Origin: an uncultured Clostridia bacterium
GTDB lineage: Bacteria > Bacillota > Clostridia > Christensenellales > UBA1242
Assembly (NCBI GenBank): GCA_947627545.1
Contig: CANQWK010000001.1
Coordinates: 79,473-143,472, forward strand
Direction of reading: 5' to 3'
DNA length: 64,000 nt
In this document: piece by piece, positions 33,245 through 41,230 of the stretch
Position numbering within the stretch: the stretch's first letter is position 1
How the letters are laid out: every line of letters begins with the position of its first letter
The notes under the pieces: model-generated
The model's database searches: none
What the model saw: only the letters and a program-made list of their open reading frames with translations
What the model was told of the DNA's origin: nothing
Translations under genes and position numbers: made by a program

Positions 33245-33891
33245 CTTACTCCATAAACTATTATACCTCTTCCGTCCAAAATGTCAAACTTTTTAAACTT
33301 AAAAGCCGGCTTTAATTTGTTTATTAATTTATCTATAAAATCTTGTTCTTCTTTTGGCATGTGATAATTGCTGTTAATCGTATAATCGCAAATTAAATAA
33401 AAACTATCCTGATGTCGTAAAGCATCAACCAATTCTTTCTCCAAATTAGAATTGTTAGAAATTGTAAATAAAGAGTTGAAGAAACAAACGACTAAGTTTT
33501 GGTGTTTGCCTTGTAACATATATGTTCCAACATCATATTTTATGGTTTTGGGTAATTTGGGTTCAAAATTTTTATAAGCATCAGTTTTTTTTATAGCCCA
33601 ATCGCAATCATCAATACCCCAATATTTGACATTCCCAAAAACTTCACTTGCACCAATGTAATCCAAACCAAGCCCACAGCCGAAAGAAAAGATAGTTGGT
33701 ATCTTAGTGCCAATATGCTTTTTCAATTCGGCAAAACTTTCTTTATTCTTCTCATAGTTCTTTTCTGCGTATTCTTTTAAATAATTTAAATTGGAACATA
33801 AGTTATCGTAATCCAAATGTCCGGCACAATCTTTTTTGCAATATTCACAAGATGGGAATTTGTAATTATTCCATAAATTTTCAATTTTCAT
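33241..33891 (-). CDS. SAM-methyltransferase-like protein with N-terminal Cys cluster
   Basis: 216 residues. The N-terminus has CEYCKKDCAGHLDYDNLC, a four-cysteine cluster. A Rossmann-type start follows (TIFSFGCGLGLDYIGASEVF, then YWGIDDCDW), as in class I methyltransferases, with the later strand NLVVCFFNSLF. AAAGGAG precedes the ATG. Translationally coupled to the DUF1848 gene, so the two may modify the same substrate. Function not established. Confidence 0.7.
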   Translation of the reverse strand: MKIENLWNNYKFPSCEYCKKDCAGHLDYDNLCSNLNYLKEYAEKNYEKNKESFAELKKHIGTKIPTIFSFGCGLGLDYIGASEVFGNVKYWGIDDCDWAIKKTDAYKNFEPKLPKTIKYDVGTYMLQGKHQNLVVCFFNSLFTISNNSNLEKELVDALRHQDSFYLICDYTINSNYHMPKEEQDFIDKLINKLKPAFKFKKFDILDGRGIIVYGVR

Positions 33892-33927
33892 ACTTTCTCC
33901 TTTTATAGCCCCAATTGCACATTATGA

Positions 33928-33955
33928 AAAAGTTGAAGAATATTCTTCAACTTTT
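33928..33955. repeat. Perfect 28-bp palindrome
   Basis: AAAAGTTGAAGAAT and its exact inverse complement, with no loop. It lies about 37-64 bases before the ATG of the methyltransferase-like gene, just upstream of a TATAAA-like box, so it could be an operator or an old rightward terminator (ATCATTTTT follows). Confidence 0.7.
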
Positions 33956-34052
33956 ATCATTTTTACAAGGAACTCTCCGTCTTTATTATAACAATTCTAC
34001 TTAACTTTTTAGCCAAAACATGTCAAAATAGAAGCAACTTAGAGTATTTTTG

Positions 34053-34161
34053 CTCCACCAAATAACACAATATATTATGCTTTTAAAATGACTTAATCAC
34101 ATTATATTGTATATGTTGATTAGGTCAATTTTTTTTGTGAGTAGAATATGAGTAGAATTTT
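34053..34161. mobile_element. Decayed left end of a second ssrA-type element
   Basis: About 109 bases match 17610-17718 at roughly 90%: CTCCACCAAATA (att core remnant), the following noncoding bases, the integrase stop and last codons, and the GAGTAGAATNT arm sites. The rest of the integrase is gone. It shows that an earlier related element was inserted here in tandem. The left part of the att core is lost. Confidence 0.8.
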
Positions 34162-34210
34162 TACTGTGAAATGGACAATTTTTATCTACGAAATTATTGA
34201 AAAATAATAA

Positions 34211-34239
34211 AAACAGCCAAGAACAATTATTTCTTAGCC
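34211..34239 (-). terminator. Terminator of the Dam operon
   Basis: Read leftward: GCTAAGAA ... TTCTTGGC stem (one G-T pair), then GTTTTTATTATTTTT. Downstream of the gene ending at 34267. Confidence 0.75.
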
Positions 34240-34266
34240 GTTATACTATCCAAATTTATTATAAAT

Positions 34267-35565
34267 TTAAGACCTTAATCCTCCTCCACCTGTCCCTATT
34301 TTTGAATATCCACTTTCCCAACCTGTCATGCCCTTTATACTAATCGCTTTAGGAGGTTGCAAATTTTTATTTTTTTCGCAACAAATTTTTTCAAAAGGAC
34401 ACGATTTTATATGATAAGTATTACAAAATTCTATACCATTTAAAGCTTCACATCCTTCTTTATTAGAACATGGTAACACTCGTTTTACCAACACAAGATT
34501 ACCGTTACATTTACCACATTTCTTATTTAAACGATTACATATAAATTCCTGATTGCAATGTTCACATTTAAAAATGCATAAATTTTCCTTACAAATTTGT
34601 TTACCAACAACATTATAAATAAAATAATCTATTAAGCATGGACTAGGCAAAACATCGTTAGGATACTTTTCTTTCCATTTTTCCCAAACCATTCTCCATG
34701 CCTCAGCATTCTTTTTTTCTATATAAGAATATTGATAATCAAATATGTCCATAAAACTAGACAAAAGTGGAATTTTAGGTTCTAAGATTCCTGTTCGCAA
34801 TGCAACCTTAATAGTGTTAATATCACTTGCAACATCAATTTTGTCAAAATTTTTAACATCTTTCCATATTCCTAAAACAACCATATCTCTAATAAACATA
34901 TCTGTTTTTTTATTGCCATATCCAGCGCCTAGATAACTTGTTAGTGTTTGACGAAATTCATAAACATCATTGTTAAAAACATCTTTAATCATATTATAAG
35001 GAGTGGTGTTATGTTCTATTAAAAAATCACACACATTTTTTGCATATTTAATTCGTTTGTCAGTTTGAGATAATTTTCCTAAATTGATATTCTTTACATA
35101 TGCTGCTGGATCTTTTTGTATGTTTCCAATTTCAAAAACACTTTTATCTTTATTAAAGATATCGACAAAATCTTTAAAATTCCTAGAACCATTAAAATCT
35201 TGATTTGCAGTTAAAAACCTAATATTACAAACATCTTCTACCGATAAACCATAAGTATTCCAAACTTGTTTGAAAGCTTCTCCTTTGGTGATTATATAAA
35301 CTTTATGCAAAGCTTCAGCAACTTCTTCACATTTTTCCTCGTTTAATATTTCTTTCCCTAATATATTTTCATGATTTTTAAGCCAATATTTATGAAATTC
35401 AGAAAAATAAATCTCATCACTTTTGTTGTTGATAAATTGTTTATCTTTATATGCAAATAAAAAATTATTTATCTCTATAATTATTTGTCTTGCATTTTCC
35501 GTTGAAAAATTTGATGTTGTAGAATATTTTTTAATGTTATTTATAAATGAAGTTAATTCATCCAT
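34267..35565 (-). CDS. Dam-associated Cys-rich protein with HhH-like segment, possible restriction or repair enzyme
   Basis: 432 residues. AAGGGGA precedes ATG 35565, one base after the Dam stop codon, so the two genes are coupled. Residues about 205-260 (LTSYLGAGYGNKKTDMFIRDMVVLG) resemble the helix-hairpin-helix of DNA glycosylases. A zinc ribbon follows (CEHCNQEF ... CGKCNG) and then a second cysteine cluster (PCSNKEGC ... FC ... SCPFEKICC). The tail is Gly-rich. It is not the DpnII or MboI type of endonuclease by sequence. Most likely the partner nuclease or glycosylase of the methylase, but this is inference from context. Confidence 0.65.
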   Translation of the reverse strand: MDELTSFINNIKKYSTTSNFSTENARQIIIEINNFLFAYKDKQFINNKSDEIYFSEFHKYWLKNHENILGKEILNEEKCEEVAEALHKVYIITKGEAFKQVWNTYGLSVEDVCNIRFLTANQDFNGSRNFKDFVDIFNKDKSVFEIGNIQKDPAAYVKNINLGKLSQTDKRIKYAKNVCDFLIEHNTTPYNMIKDVFNNDVYEFRQTLTSYLGAGYGNKKTDMFIRDMVVLGIWKDVKNFDKIDVASDINTIKVALRTGILEPKIPLLSSFMDIFDYQYSYIEKKNAEAWRMVWEKWKEKYPNDVLPSPCLIDYFIYNVVGKQICKENLCIFKCEHCNQEFICNRLNKKCGKCNGNLVLVKRVLPCSNKEGCEALNGIEFCNTYHIKSCPFEKICCEKNKNLQPPKAISIKGMTGWESGYSKIGTGGGGLRS

Positions 35566-35566
35566 A

Positions 35567-36475
35567 TTATTTTCCCCTTTTGTAATTTCGCACTACTATT
35601 TCAGTTATATCTCCTCGTTTGCTTGCTTGGCAGTTTATCATTCTTTTTGCGTAAACTCTATCAACTTCAAAAATAGAATATAAATCATCAAAGAAATTAT
35701 CATTTTTATTGGCATTTTTAGGATCTGAATTAGATAGCATCAATAAGCAATTTCTTCTGTTTAATTCTTTAAATTTATTCGCCAATGCCACTTGATCATC
35801 ATCGTTAAAACCACTCTTGTCATAATTTACAAATGAATTATTTTCAACAAGCGGTCTATATGGTGGGTCAAAGTAAACAAAGGTTTTATCGTTTGCATTT
35901 GGCAAAACTTCTTCATAAGAGCCATAGGAGATTTCAACTTTTTGCAATAATTTACTACATAATTCAAGATTATGAGCATCGCAAATTAACGGATTCTTAT
36001 ATTTCCCATGAGGTACATTGAATTTGCCATCTTTATTAACCCTATAAAGCCCATTAAAGCAAGTTTTATTTAAAAATATAAAGTCGGCACATTTTTCATA
36101 ATCTTCATGACCATTAAGTTTAATTTGATTATATCTATTCCTAACTTTATAGTAATAATCCGCCCTATTGGCTGTCGCCAAGTATTCTTTTTCTAAACTT
36201 TCAAGTTGTTTTATAACATTTTTAACATTTACTTTAATACATCTATAACAATTAATAAGTTCTTTGTTTATGTCGTTGATAAATGCTTTTTTGATATTGT
36301 AATTTTGTAAGATGTGAAAAAGCACCGCTCCACCGCCGACAAATGGTTCAATATATATATCAATTCCACCATTTTTCAGTTCTTGCGGAAACATATTATC
36401 AAAAGTGTTAATAAGCTGGCCTTTGCCACCTGCCCATTTTAAAAATGGCTTTGCAACATCTTTACACATACTCAT
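35567..36475 (-). CDS. D12-class DNA adenine N6-methyltransferase (Dam/DpnM type)
   Basis: 302 residues from ATG 36475 (a TTG at 36508 would add 11). The order of motifs is that of the D12 class: KPFLKWAGGKGQLINTF (SAM binding), YIEPFVGGGAVLFHIL, and the catalytic DPPYRPL; also FLNKTCFNGLYRVN and FNVPHGKYKNP, typical of GATC-specific enzymes. Methylates adenine N6, probably in GATC. Orphan Dam or part of a restriction system with the next gene. Located between two ssrA-att-like remnants, so probably cargo of a lost element. Confidence 0.9.
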   Translation of the reverse strand: MSMCKDVAKPFLKWAGGKGQLINTFDNMFPQELKNGGIDIYIEPFVGGGAVLFHILQNYNIKKAFINDINKELINCYRCIKVNVKNVIKQLESLEKEYLATANRADYYYKVRNRYNQIKLNGHEDYEKCADFIFLNKTCFNGLYRVNKDGKFNVPHGKYKNPLICDAHNLELCSKLLQKVEISYGSYEEVLPNANDKTFVYFDPPYRPLVENNSFVNYDKSGFNDDDQVALANKFKELNRRNCLLMLSNSDPKNANKNDNFFDDLYSIFEVDRVYAKRMINCQASKRGDITEIVVRNYKRGK

Positions 36476-36534
36476 GCTTATTTTATCACTTATCCATATA
36501 AAAAGCAACGAAATTATTATACGCTTGCCTATAC

Positions 36535-36563
36535 TTGCTTAATTTTTCTATATATGTTATAAT
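36535..36563 (+). promoter_or_regulatory. Promoter TTGCTT-N17-TATAAT with extended -10
   Basis: -35 at 36535-36540, -10 at 36558-36563 preceded by TGT. Reads rightward into the short transcript at 36570. Confidence 0.65.
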
Positions 36564-36569
36564 AAAAGT

Positions 36570-36668
36570 ATGCTCATGGCATACTTTAATTTTGTTTCGA
36601 CTTAGAGAACCTTTTCTCTACCAAATAAAAATACCACAAATCCACCAAAAAGGTGGTTTTTATTTATT
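36570..36668 (+). ncRNA. Candidate small RNA or leaderless micro-ORF transcript
   Basis: From the promoter above, transcription should begin at 36570, where ATG opens an 11-codon frame (MLMAYFNFVST, stop 36603-36605). The RNA would contain hairpins TATGC/GCATA (36569-36583) and AGAGAA/TTCTCT (36604-36619) and ends at the terminator CCACC/GGTGG (36642-36656) with TTTTTATTTATTTT. Neither gene beside it is on this strand. Could be a regulatory RNA antisense to the tail of smpB or a leader remnant. Confidence 0.5.
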
Positions 36669-36744
36669 TTATTTTTCTATCAAGTTCCCTGCGTTTTATA
36701 GTTTCACGTTTGACGCGAAGTTGGCGTTTAAGTTTGGTTTCAGT
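36664..36744 (-). pseudogene. Stray second copy of the smpB 3' end
   Basis: Directly downstream of the smpB stop, the same strand reads TETKLKRQLRVKRETIKRRE LDRKIK and a stop at 36664-36666. Its VKRETIKRRELDR closely matches the last codons of the intact gene (DKRETIKRRELDRAVKK) but with different third-codon bases. No start or upstream part exists. Probably the original tail displaced by recombination, or a decayed duplicate. Confidence 0.75.
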
Positions 36745-36747
36745 TAA

Positions 36748-37194
36748 TTACTTTTTTACGGCTCGGTCTAATTCTCTTCGTTTTATAGTCTCGCGTTTAT
36801 CGTAAAGTTTTTTGCCTCGTGCAAGTGCAATTTCAACTTTAACATTGCTGCCGCTAAAATATGCTTTGGTTGGAACAAGTGTTAAATGTTCAGTTTCTAT
36901 TTTTTTTCTTAATTTTTCAATTTCGTCTGCGTGCAAAAGCAATTTACGTTCTCGCCTAGTGTTGTCCGCCATTCTGCCTGCGTTAAATGAATTTTCATAT
37001 TCTTTTATATAACTGTTCCTTAAAAAACATTCGCCTTTTTTTATAAAAGCGTAGCAATCCACAATTGAAAAATGACCAGCACGCACCGATTTAATTTCGT
37101 CACCTGTTAGCACAATGCCCGCCTCATAAGTTTGTAAAATTTCATATTCAAATTTTGCCCGCCTATTTTCCGCCACCAATTTTTGTTTTTCCAT
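36748..37194 (-). CDS. smpB: SsrA-binding protein SmpB
   Basis: 148 residues, normal length. Binds tmRNA and the ribosome decoding centre during trans-translation. Motifs: AENRRAKFEYEILQTYEAGIVLTGDEIKSVR split over strands 1-3, SIVDCYAFI, NTRRERKLLLH and the C-terminal basic tail KKLYDKRETIKRR. AAAGGAA precedes the ATG, and an extended -10 (TGC TATAAT, 37298-37290) gives an 89-base leader. Its substrate RNA ssrA lies 19 kb away on the opposite strand because elements have been inserted between them. Confidence 0.96.
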   Translation of the reverse strand: MEKQKLVAENRRAKFEYEILQTYEAGIVLTGDEIKSVRAGHFSIVDCYAFIKKGECFLRNSYIKEYENSFNAGRMADNTRRERKLLLHADEIEKLRKKIETEHLTLVPTKAYFSGSNVKVEIALARGKKLYDKRETIKRRELDRAVKK

Positions 37195-37289
37195 ATGTTT
37201 CCTTTATTTTCCTTTTTTTGTTTTTTATTTTTATTTATTTTTCTTATTTTATTCTTGTTGTTTTATTTCCTTATTATTTTCCTAAAAAC

Positions 37290-37298
37290 ATTATAGCA
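37290..37298 (-). promoter_or_regulatory. Extended -10 promoter of smpB
   Basis: Minus strand TGC TATAAT at 37298-37290, with transcription starting near 37283. Confidence 0.6.
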
Positions 37299-37425
37299 CA
37301 AAAAATTTTTATTTCAACACAGACTTAACATATTTAAGGTTTTATAAAAAATAACAACCTAATGCCGATGCTAAAAAGTCCAATAAAATTAAATAAATAT
37401 TCAATGAGGTTTTTATTAAATAAAA

Positions 37426-37440
37426 AAGCCCAAAGGGCTT
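37426..37440 (-). terminator. Terminator of the 37439 gene
   Basis: AAGCCC/GGGCTT stem with a 3-base loop and, leftward, TTTTTTATTT. The stop codon (37439) overlaps the stem. Confidence 0.8.
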
Positions 37441-38287
37441 AATATTTTCTATTAATCATTCTATTGATATTCATAAAATTAATCGCATTTAATGAATTTT
37501 TATATTTTTTATAAGACGCAAAAAGCAAAAATGTTGCCGCTGCAAAATAGAAAAAAATATCATCATTAACATCTTTATATAAATTAAGTCTCGCAATGCC
37601 CAAGTTGCTTTTTTTGTTTAACAAATCCCATTCAATGTCGGCAATCATATTTTTAAAATCGATATAATCAGTTTCTTTTAAGCCATCTATGTATGACTTT
37701 TCAAAAATGCCTATAAATGGACTTTCGACTTCTTCATTAATCACCAAATGATAATTTGTTAAATTTTTGTCAAGAAAAATCTCAAAATTTTTGCTTAGCA
37801 CAATGTCGCACAATTTGTTATCGTTTTTATCAAACAATTTCATAATGTCAGGGTCGGTTTTTGAATATTTAATATAATAATCTTCGTTTAACATAAACTT
37901 GCTATGCTCATAGTTAAATTGATAGACTTCATCATCAAAAGATGCACTGGTTAAAAGCACATCTTTGTAATCGTTGGTCAAAGCGTTTGTGATAAAATAG
38001 CCACCCAACGCATCGTCATCTTCAACAAGGTTTAAATTTGACCCTTCAAAATTATATTCCTGCCACCTTTGCAAATGTTTTGAAAACATCTTTTCAATTT
38101 TTTTCCACTTTTTTGTGCAATATCTAAAAATTGAAATTGCAATTTTGGCGTCCGCAATATCTTCGCATCGATTTAAGGTTTTGGTAAACGTTTGTTCAAA
38201 TTCATCTTCTGTTATTCCATTTTTGGCGTCAATGCCCAACTCGTCAAAATAAGCTCTTATGGTTTCAATAAATTTTCTAGTTATCAT
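37439..38287 (-). CDS. Hypothetical protein between rnr and smpB, 282 aa
   Basis: GGGAGGG precedes ATG 38287, fourteen bases after the rnr stop, so it is probably co-transcribed with rnr. Acidic, soluble, rich in Asp, Asn and Phe; one hydrophobic stretch near the C-terminus (IFFYFAAATFLLFASYKKY) may be a membrane-contacting helix. It is not part of the usual secG-rnr-smpB cluster. No family recognised. Confidence 0.7.
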   Translation of the reverse strand: MITRKFIETIRAYFDELGIDAKNGITEDEFEQTFTKTLNRCEDIADAKIAISIFRYCTKKWKKIEKMFSKHLQRWQEYNFEGSNLNLVEDDDALGGYFITNALTNDYKDVLLTSASFDDEVYQFNYEHSKFMLNEDYYIKYSKTDPDIMKLFDKNDNKLCDIVLSKNFEIFLDKNLTNYHLVINEEVESPFIGIFEKSYIDGLKETDYIDFKNMIADIEWDLLNKKSNLGIARLNLYKDVNDDIFFYFAAATFLLFASYKKYKNSLNAINFMNINRMINRKY

Positions 38288-38300
38288 ATTTTCCCTCCCC

Positions 38301-40604
38301 TTATCTTTTTTTGCGTTTTGATTTTTTGTTTTGTTTTAATTTGTAAAATTGTTTTGCACTGTTTTTATTTTTTGAACTTAATTTTTTACTTTTTGTTGAA
38401 AAATTTTTAGAATTTTTCGTTTTTGAGCCTGAATTTTCAAATTCTTTTGAATTTTTACCCTTATTTTTTGAATTTTTTAAATTTTTATTTTTATTTATAA
38501 TAACATTTAAATTTGATTTTTCTACCCCTGCAAGTTCAAAATCTATTTGGCGAAGTTGAATATTTACATTGGCAACAATCACTCGCAAACTATCTCCAAT
38601 TGTAAAAACATGGTGTTTACCTTTCATGCTCATAGATAAATCATCGTAAACATATTCGTCCATTGGCAAATCGTTTGGTCTAATCATACCCTCTATGCCG
38701 TTTTCAAGTTCAACAAAAATGCCAAATTCTTGTACACTGGAAATTATGCCTTCAAATTCTTCTCCTAAAAACTTTTGCATGTAAAGTGCTTTTTTATAAT
38801 CGTCAACTGCACGCTCGGCTTCATCTGCAGTTTTTTCCGTTTCGCTGCTTTGAATTGACGCTCGCTCTACAATAGGCGTAAAATGAATTTTAATTTCTTG
38901 TTTAGGCACTCCGCTTAACTGTGCTTTTAAAATTCTATGAATTAATAAATCTGGATAACGCCTTATTGGACTTGTAAAATGACAATAATAAGGTAATGCC
39001 AAACCGAAATGCCCCAAACATGTTGGTGCGTAGCGAGCTTTCATCATCGAGCGTAAAATTAAATATGTTAATATTTTCTCTTTTGAACTGCCTTCAATTT
39101 TTTTAACAATTTGTTGATAAGCCACTGGCACATCTCCATTTATTTTAAGCTGATTTGAAACGCCCATGCTGGCAAGCATATCGCTTAATTTGGCAACTTT
39201 TTCCGCATCTGGTTTTTCATGAACTCTATAAACAAAGGGTAAATTTTGACCTATTTTTGCAACGCATTCGTTTGCTTTAACCATAAGGCTTTCTATAATC
39301 TCGTGAGCTTCGTCCTGCACTCGATTTTCAATTGAAACAATTTCGCCTGCCTTGTTTTCTAGAATAAAAGGTTCAGGCAAATTAAACCTTATTTCGCCTA
39401 ATTTGGCACGCTCGTCTTTAAACGCTTGTGCAATTTGACGATATAGCAAAATGTCATTATACACATCATCATATTTTTCAATTAAAAATTTGTCGCCCTG
39501 CAAAATTTTTGCAATTTCGGTGTAGGTCATGCGGTGCCTACTTTTAATTATGCTTTCTAGCAAGTTTGCCGAAATAACTTTAAAGTTTTTGTCTAAGGCA
39601 AGTTTTACCGAAAGTGTTAATCTATATTCGCCCTCTTTTAGCGAGCAAATTTCATTAGATAACTGTTTTGGTAACATTGGTATAACTTGATTAGGAAAAT
39701 ATACACTTGTGCCGCGCTTAAAGGCTTCTTTATCTAAGGCACTATCTTCTTTCACATAATGACTAACATCGGCAATATGAACATACAAATTAAATCCTTC
39801 GCCCCTAGTTTCAATTGAAAGAGCATCGTCAAAATCGCGAGCATCTTCGCCATCTATTGTTATAACATTATGGTTAGTAAAATCTGCCCTATTCTTTTTG
39901 CATTTTTCATAATTTACAGTAAGGCTAATTTTGCTAGCCTCGTTTAGCGTTGCTGGGCTAAATTTTTCAATTAAATTATATGAACGAATAATTGAAAGTT
40001 GCTCTGCTTTAACATTGCCAGCCTGACCCAAAACCTCAACAATTTTTCCGTGCAGATTTTTTTCATCTAGGCTGTTTTCATCTAACTCCACCCACACTTT
40101 GTCATTGTTCTTCGCCTTGCCTGCGTCTAATTTAAAAATGCGGATTTGCGGAAGTTTTACATCGTCTGGATAAACCAAATTTTTGCTTTTGCCCTCGATG
40201 TATGTGCCAACAATGTGCGTGATGTTTCGCTTTAAAACTTTAACAACGCGAGCTTCAATTTCTTCATCTGTTTTAAGGTTTGTAATTTCAACCAAACAAT
40301 CATCGCCATCAAATGCACCATTTATTGCAAAAGCAGGAATAAAAAAGTCAGGTTTGCCTTCTACCGCTGCAAAGCCATAACCCTTTTTGTTGATTGTAAT
40401 TTTAGCTTTAATGTAACCTCTATCTGCCGAAATGGAAATTTTATTAGCGTTATCTAAAAACAATTCGCCACTCAAAACAAGTTTGTTAATTTCATTTTTA
40501 ATTTCAGGGCAAGAAAAATTAGTTAATTTTTTTATTTCTTTAACCAAATTATCTTGCGTTAAATACATGAGTTTGTTCTGCCTAATTAAATTTATAATAT
40601 CCAT
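38301..40604 (-). CDS. rnr: Ribonuclease R
   Basis: 767 residues. 3'-5' exoribonuclease that degrades structured RNA and, with tmRNA-SmpB, faulty mRNAs. Domains: N-terminal helix-turn-helix (about 1-60), cold-shock domains, the RNB domain with NVITIDGEDARDFDDALSIE, of which the Asp residues bind catalytic Mg ions, an S1 domain (GIISSVQEFGIFVELENG) and a Lys/Asn-rich tail of about 75 residues. No Shine-Dalgarno: TGG TAAAAT lies exactly six bases before ATG 40604, so rnr appears to be transcribed leaderless rather than from secG, which has its own terminator. Confidence 0.95.
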   Translation of the reverse strand: MDIINLIRQNKLMYLTQDNLVKEIKKLTNFSCPEIKNEINKLVLSGELFLDNANKISISADRGYIKAKITINKKGYGFAAVEGKPDFFIPAFAINGAFDGDDCLVEITNLKTDEEIEARVVKVLKRNITHIVGTYIEGKSKNLVYPDDVKLPQIRIFKLDAGKAKNNDKVWVELDENSLDEKNLHGKIVEVLGQAGNVKAEQLSIIRSYNLIEKFSPATLNEASKISLTVNYEKCKKNRADFTNHNVITIDGEDARDFDDALSIETRGEGFNLYVHIADVSHYVKEDSALDKEAFKRGTSVYFPNQVIPMLPKQLSNEICSLKEGEYRLTLSVKLALDKNFKVISANLLESIIKSRHRMTYTEIAKILQGDKFLIEKYDDVYNDILLYRQIAQAFKDERAKLGEIRFNLPEPFILENKAGEIVSIENRVQDEAHEIIESLMVKANECVAKIGQNLPFVYRVHEKPDAEKVAKLSDMLASMGVSNQLKINGDVPVAYQQIVKKIEGSSKEKILTYLILRSMMKARYAPTCLGHFGLALPYYCHFTSPIRRYPDLLIHRILKAQLSGVPKQEIKIHFTPIVERASIQSSETEKTADEAERAVDDYKKALYMQKFLGEEFEGIISSVQEFGIFVELENGIEGMIRPNDLPMDEYVYDDLSMSMKGKHHVFTIGDSLRVIVANVNIQLRQIDFELAGVEKSNLNVIINKNKNLKNSKNKGKNSKEFENSGSKTKNSKNFSTKSKKLSSKNKNSAKQFYKLKQNKKSKRKKR

Positions 40605-40610
40605 AAAATT

Positions 40611-40619
40611 ATTTTACCA
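40611..40619 (-). promoter_or_regulatory. Extended -10 promoter of rnr, leaderless configuration
   Basis: Minus strand TGG TAAAAT at 40619-40611, six bases (AATTTT), then ATG at 40604. Confidence 0.6.
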
Positions 40620-40705
40620 CATAAATCAAATTATGTAAAATGTTTTTTTATTTTCATTAAAATTTAAAACTCATAAAATATTCTCTAATTAACGCAAAAA
40701 ATTCA

Positions 40706-40729
40706 TAAAAAAAAGTGGCAATTGCCACT
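40706..40729 (-). terminator. secG terminator
   Basis: AGTGGCAA/TTGCCACT palindrome (40714-40729) followed leftward by eight T. It begins directly after the secG stop codon. Confidence 0.85.
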
Positions 40730-41032
40730 CTAAAACATATTAGGAATTTTTAACAAAACAAAATATATTACGCAAAATAAAGCAATTAAACCCAAAACAA
40801 TGTAAACCATACGAGTAATTCTGCCTTCCCTAGAACCTGATTTGTTTTGAGAATAATAACTATCTTTATTGCCGGTTATAACGTTGCTAGTTTCACTTCC
40901 GCCTGTAATTTGCATAAATACAAGCACAACTAAAATTAAACAAAGCACAGCTAAAATAACCAAACATATACGCTCAAAAATTGGAAAACTTGTGCTAATC
41001 CAATTTGGAACTGTTGCTAAAATAGAATTCAT
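40730..41032 (-). CDS. secG: Preprotein translocase subunit SecG
   Basis: 100 residues with two membrane spans (about 22-44 and 78-98) separated by a Gly/Ser-rich loop (ITGGSETSNVITGNK), the SecG pattern. Part of the SecYEG channel. GGAGG precedes ATG 41032. Position beside rnr is the conserved Firmicutes order secG-rnr-smpB, which supports the call although the N-terminus is longer than usual. Confidence 0.87.
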   Translation of the reverse strand: MNSILATVPNWISTSFPIFERICLVILAVLCLILVVLVFMQITGGSETSNVITGNKDSYYSQNKSGSREGRITRMVYIVLGLIALFCVIYFVLLKIPNMF

Positions 41033-41209
41033 ATTTCCTCCACATTAAGAATTAACCAAAAGGTTATAATTAATAAAATTTTGCTAATGCAAACTTTTTA
41101 GTTTGCTAAAAAAACAAATTTCAAAAACGATTATAGCATATTGCAAAAATAATTACAAGCCTTTTAAAAAAAATTTGTTTAATTTTTTAATTAAAAACAA
41201 AAAGAGAGG

Positions 41210-41225
41210 CCTAAACCCCTCTTAA
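41210..41225 (-). terminator. Terminator of the Hint-domain protein gene
   Basis: Read leftward: AAGAGGGG ... CCTCTCTT (one mismatch) then TTTTTGTTTTT. Lies just downstream of the stop at 41231. Confidence 0.75.
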
Positions 41226-41230
41226 AATGT

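Noticed and set aside
34267..35565. Assignment as a DpnII or MboI endonuclease
   Set aside because: It is much longer than those enzymes and shows an HhH-like segment and cysteine clusters instead of their catalytic sequences.
36590..36627. Possible fragment of a second tmRNA (GTTTCGACT and TCTCTACCA)
   Set aside because: Both matches are short, the bases between them do not fold as a tmRNA, and they can be explained as chance plus an att-like remnant.
36535..36747. 70-codon plus-strand frame overlapping the smpB tail
   Set aside because: It has no ribosome binding site and is antisense to the stray smpB 3' end.
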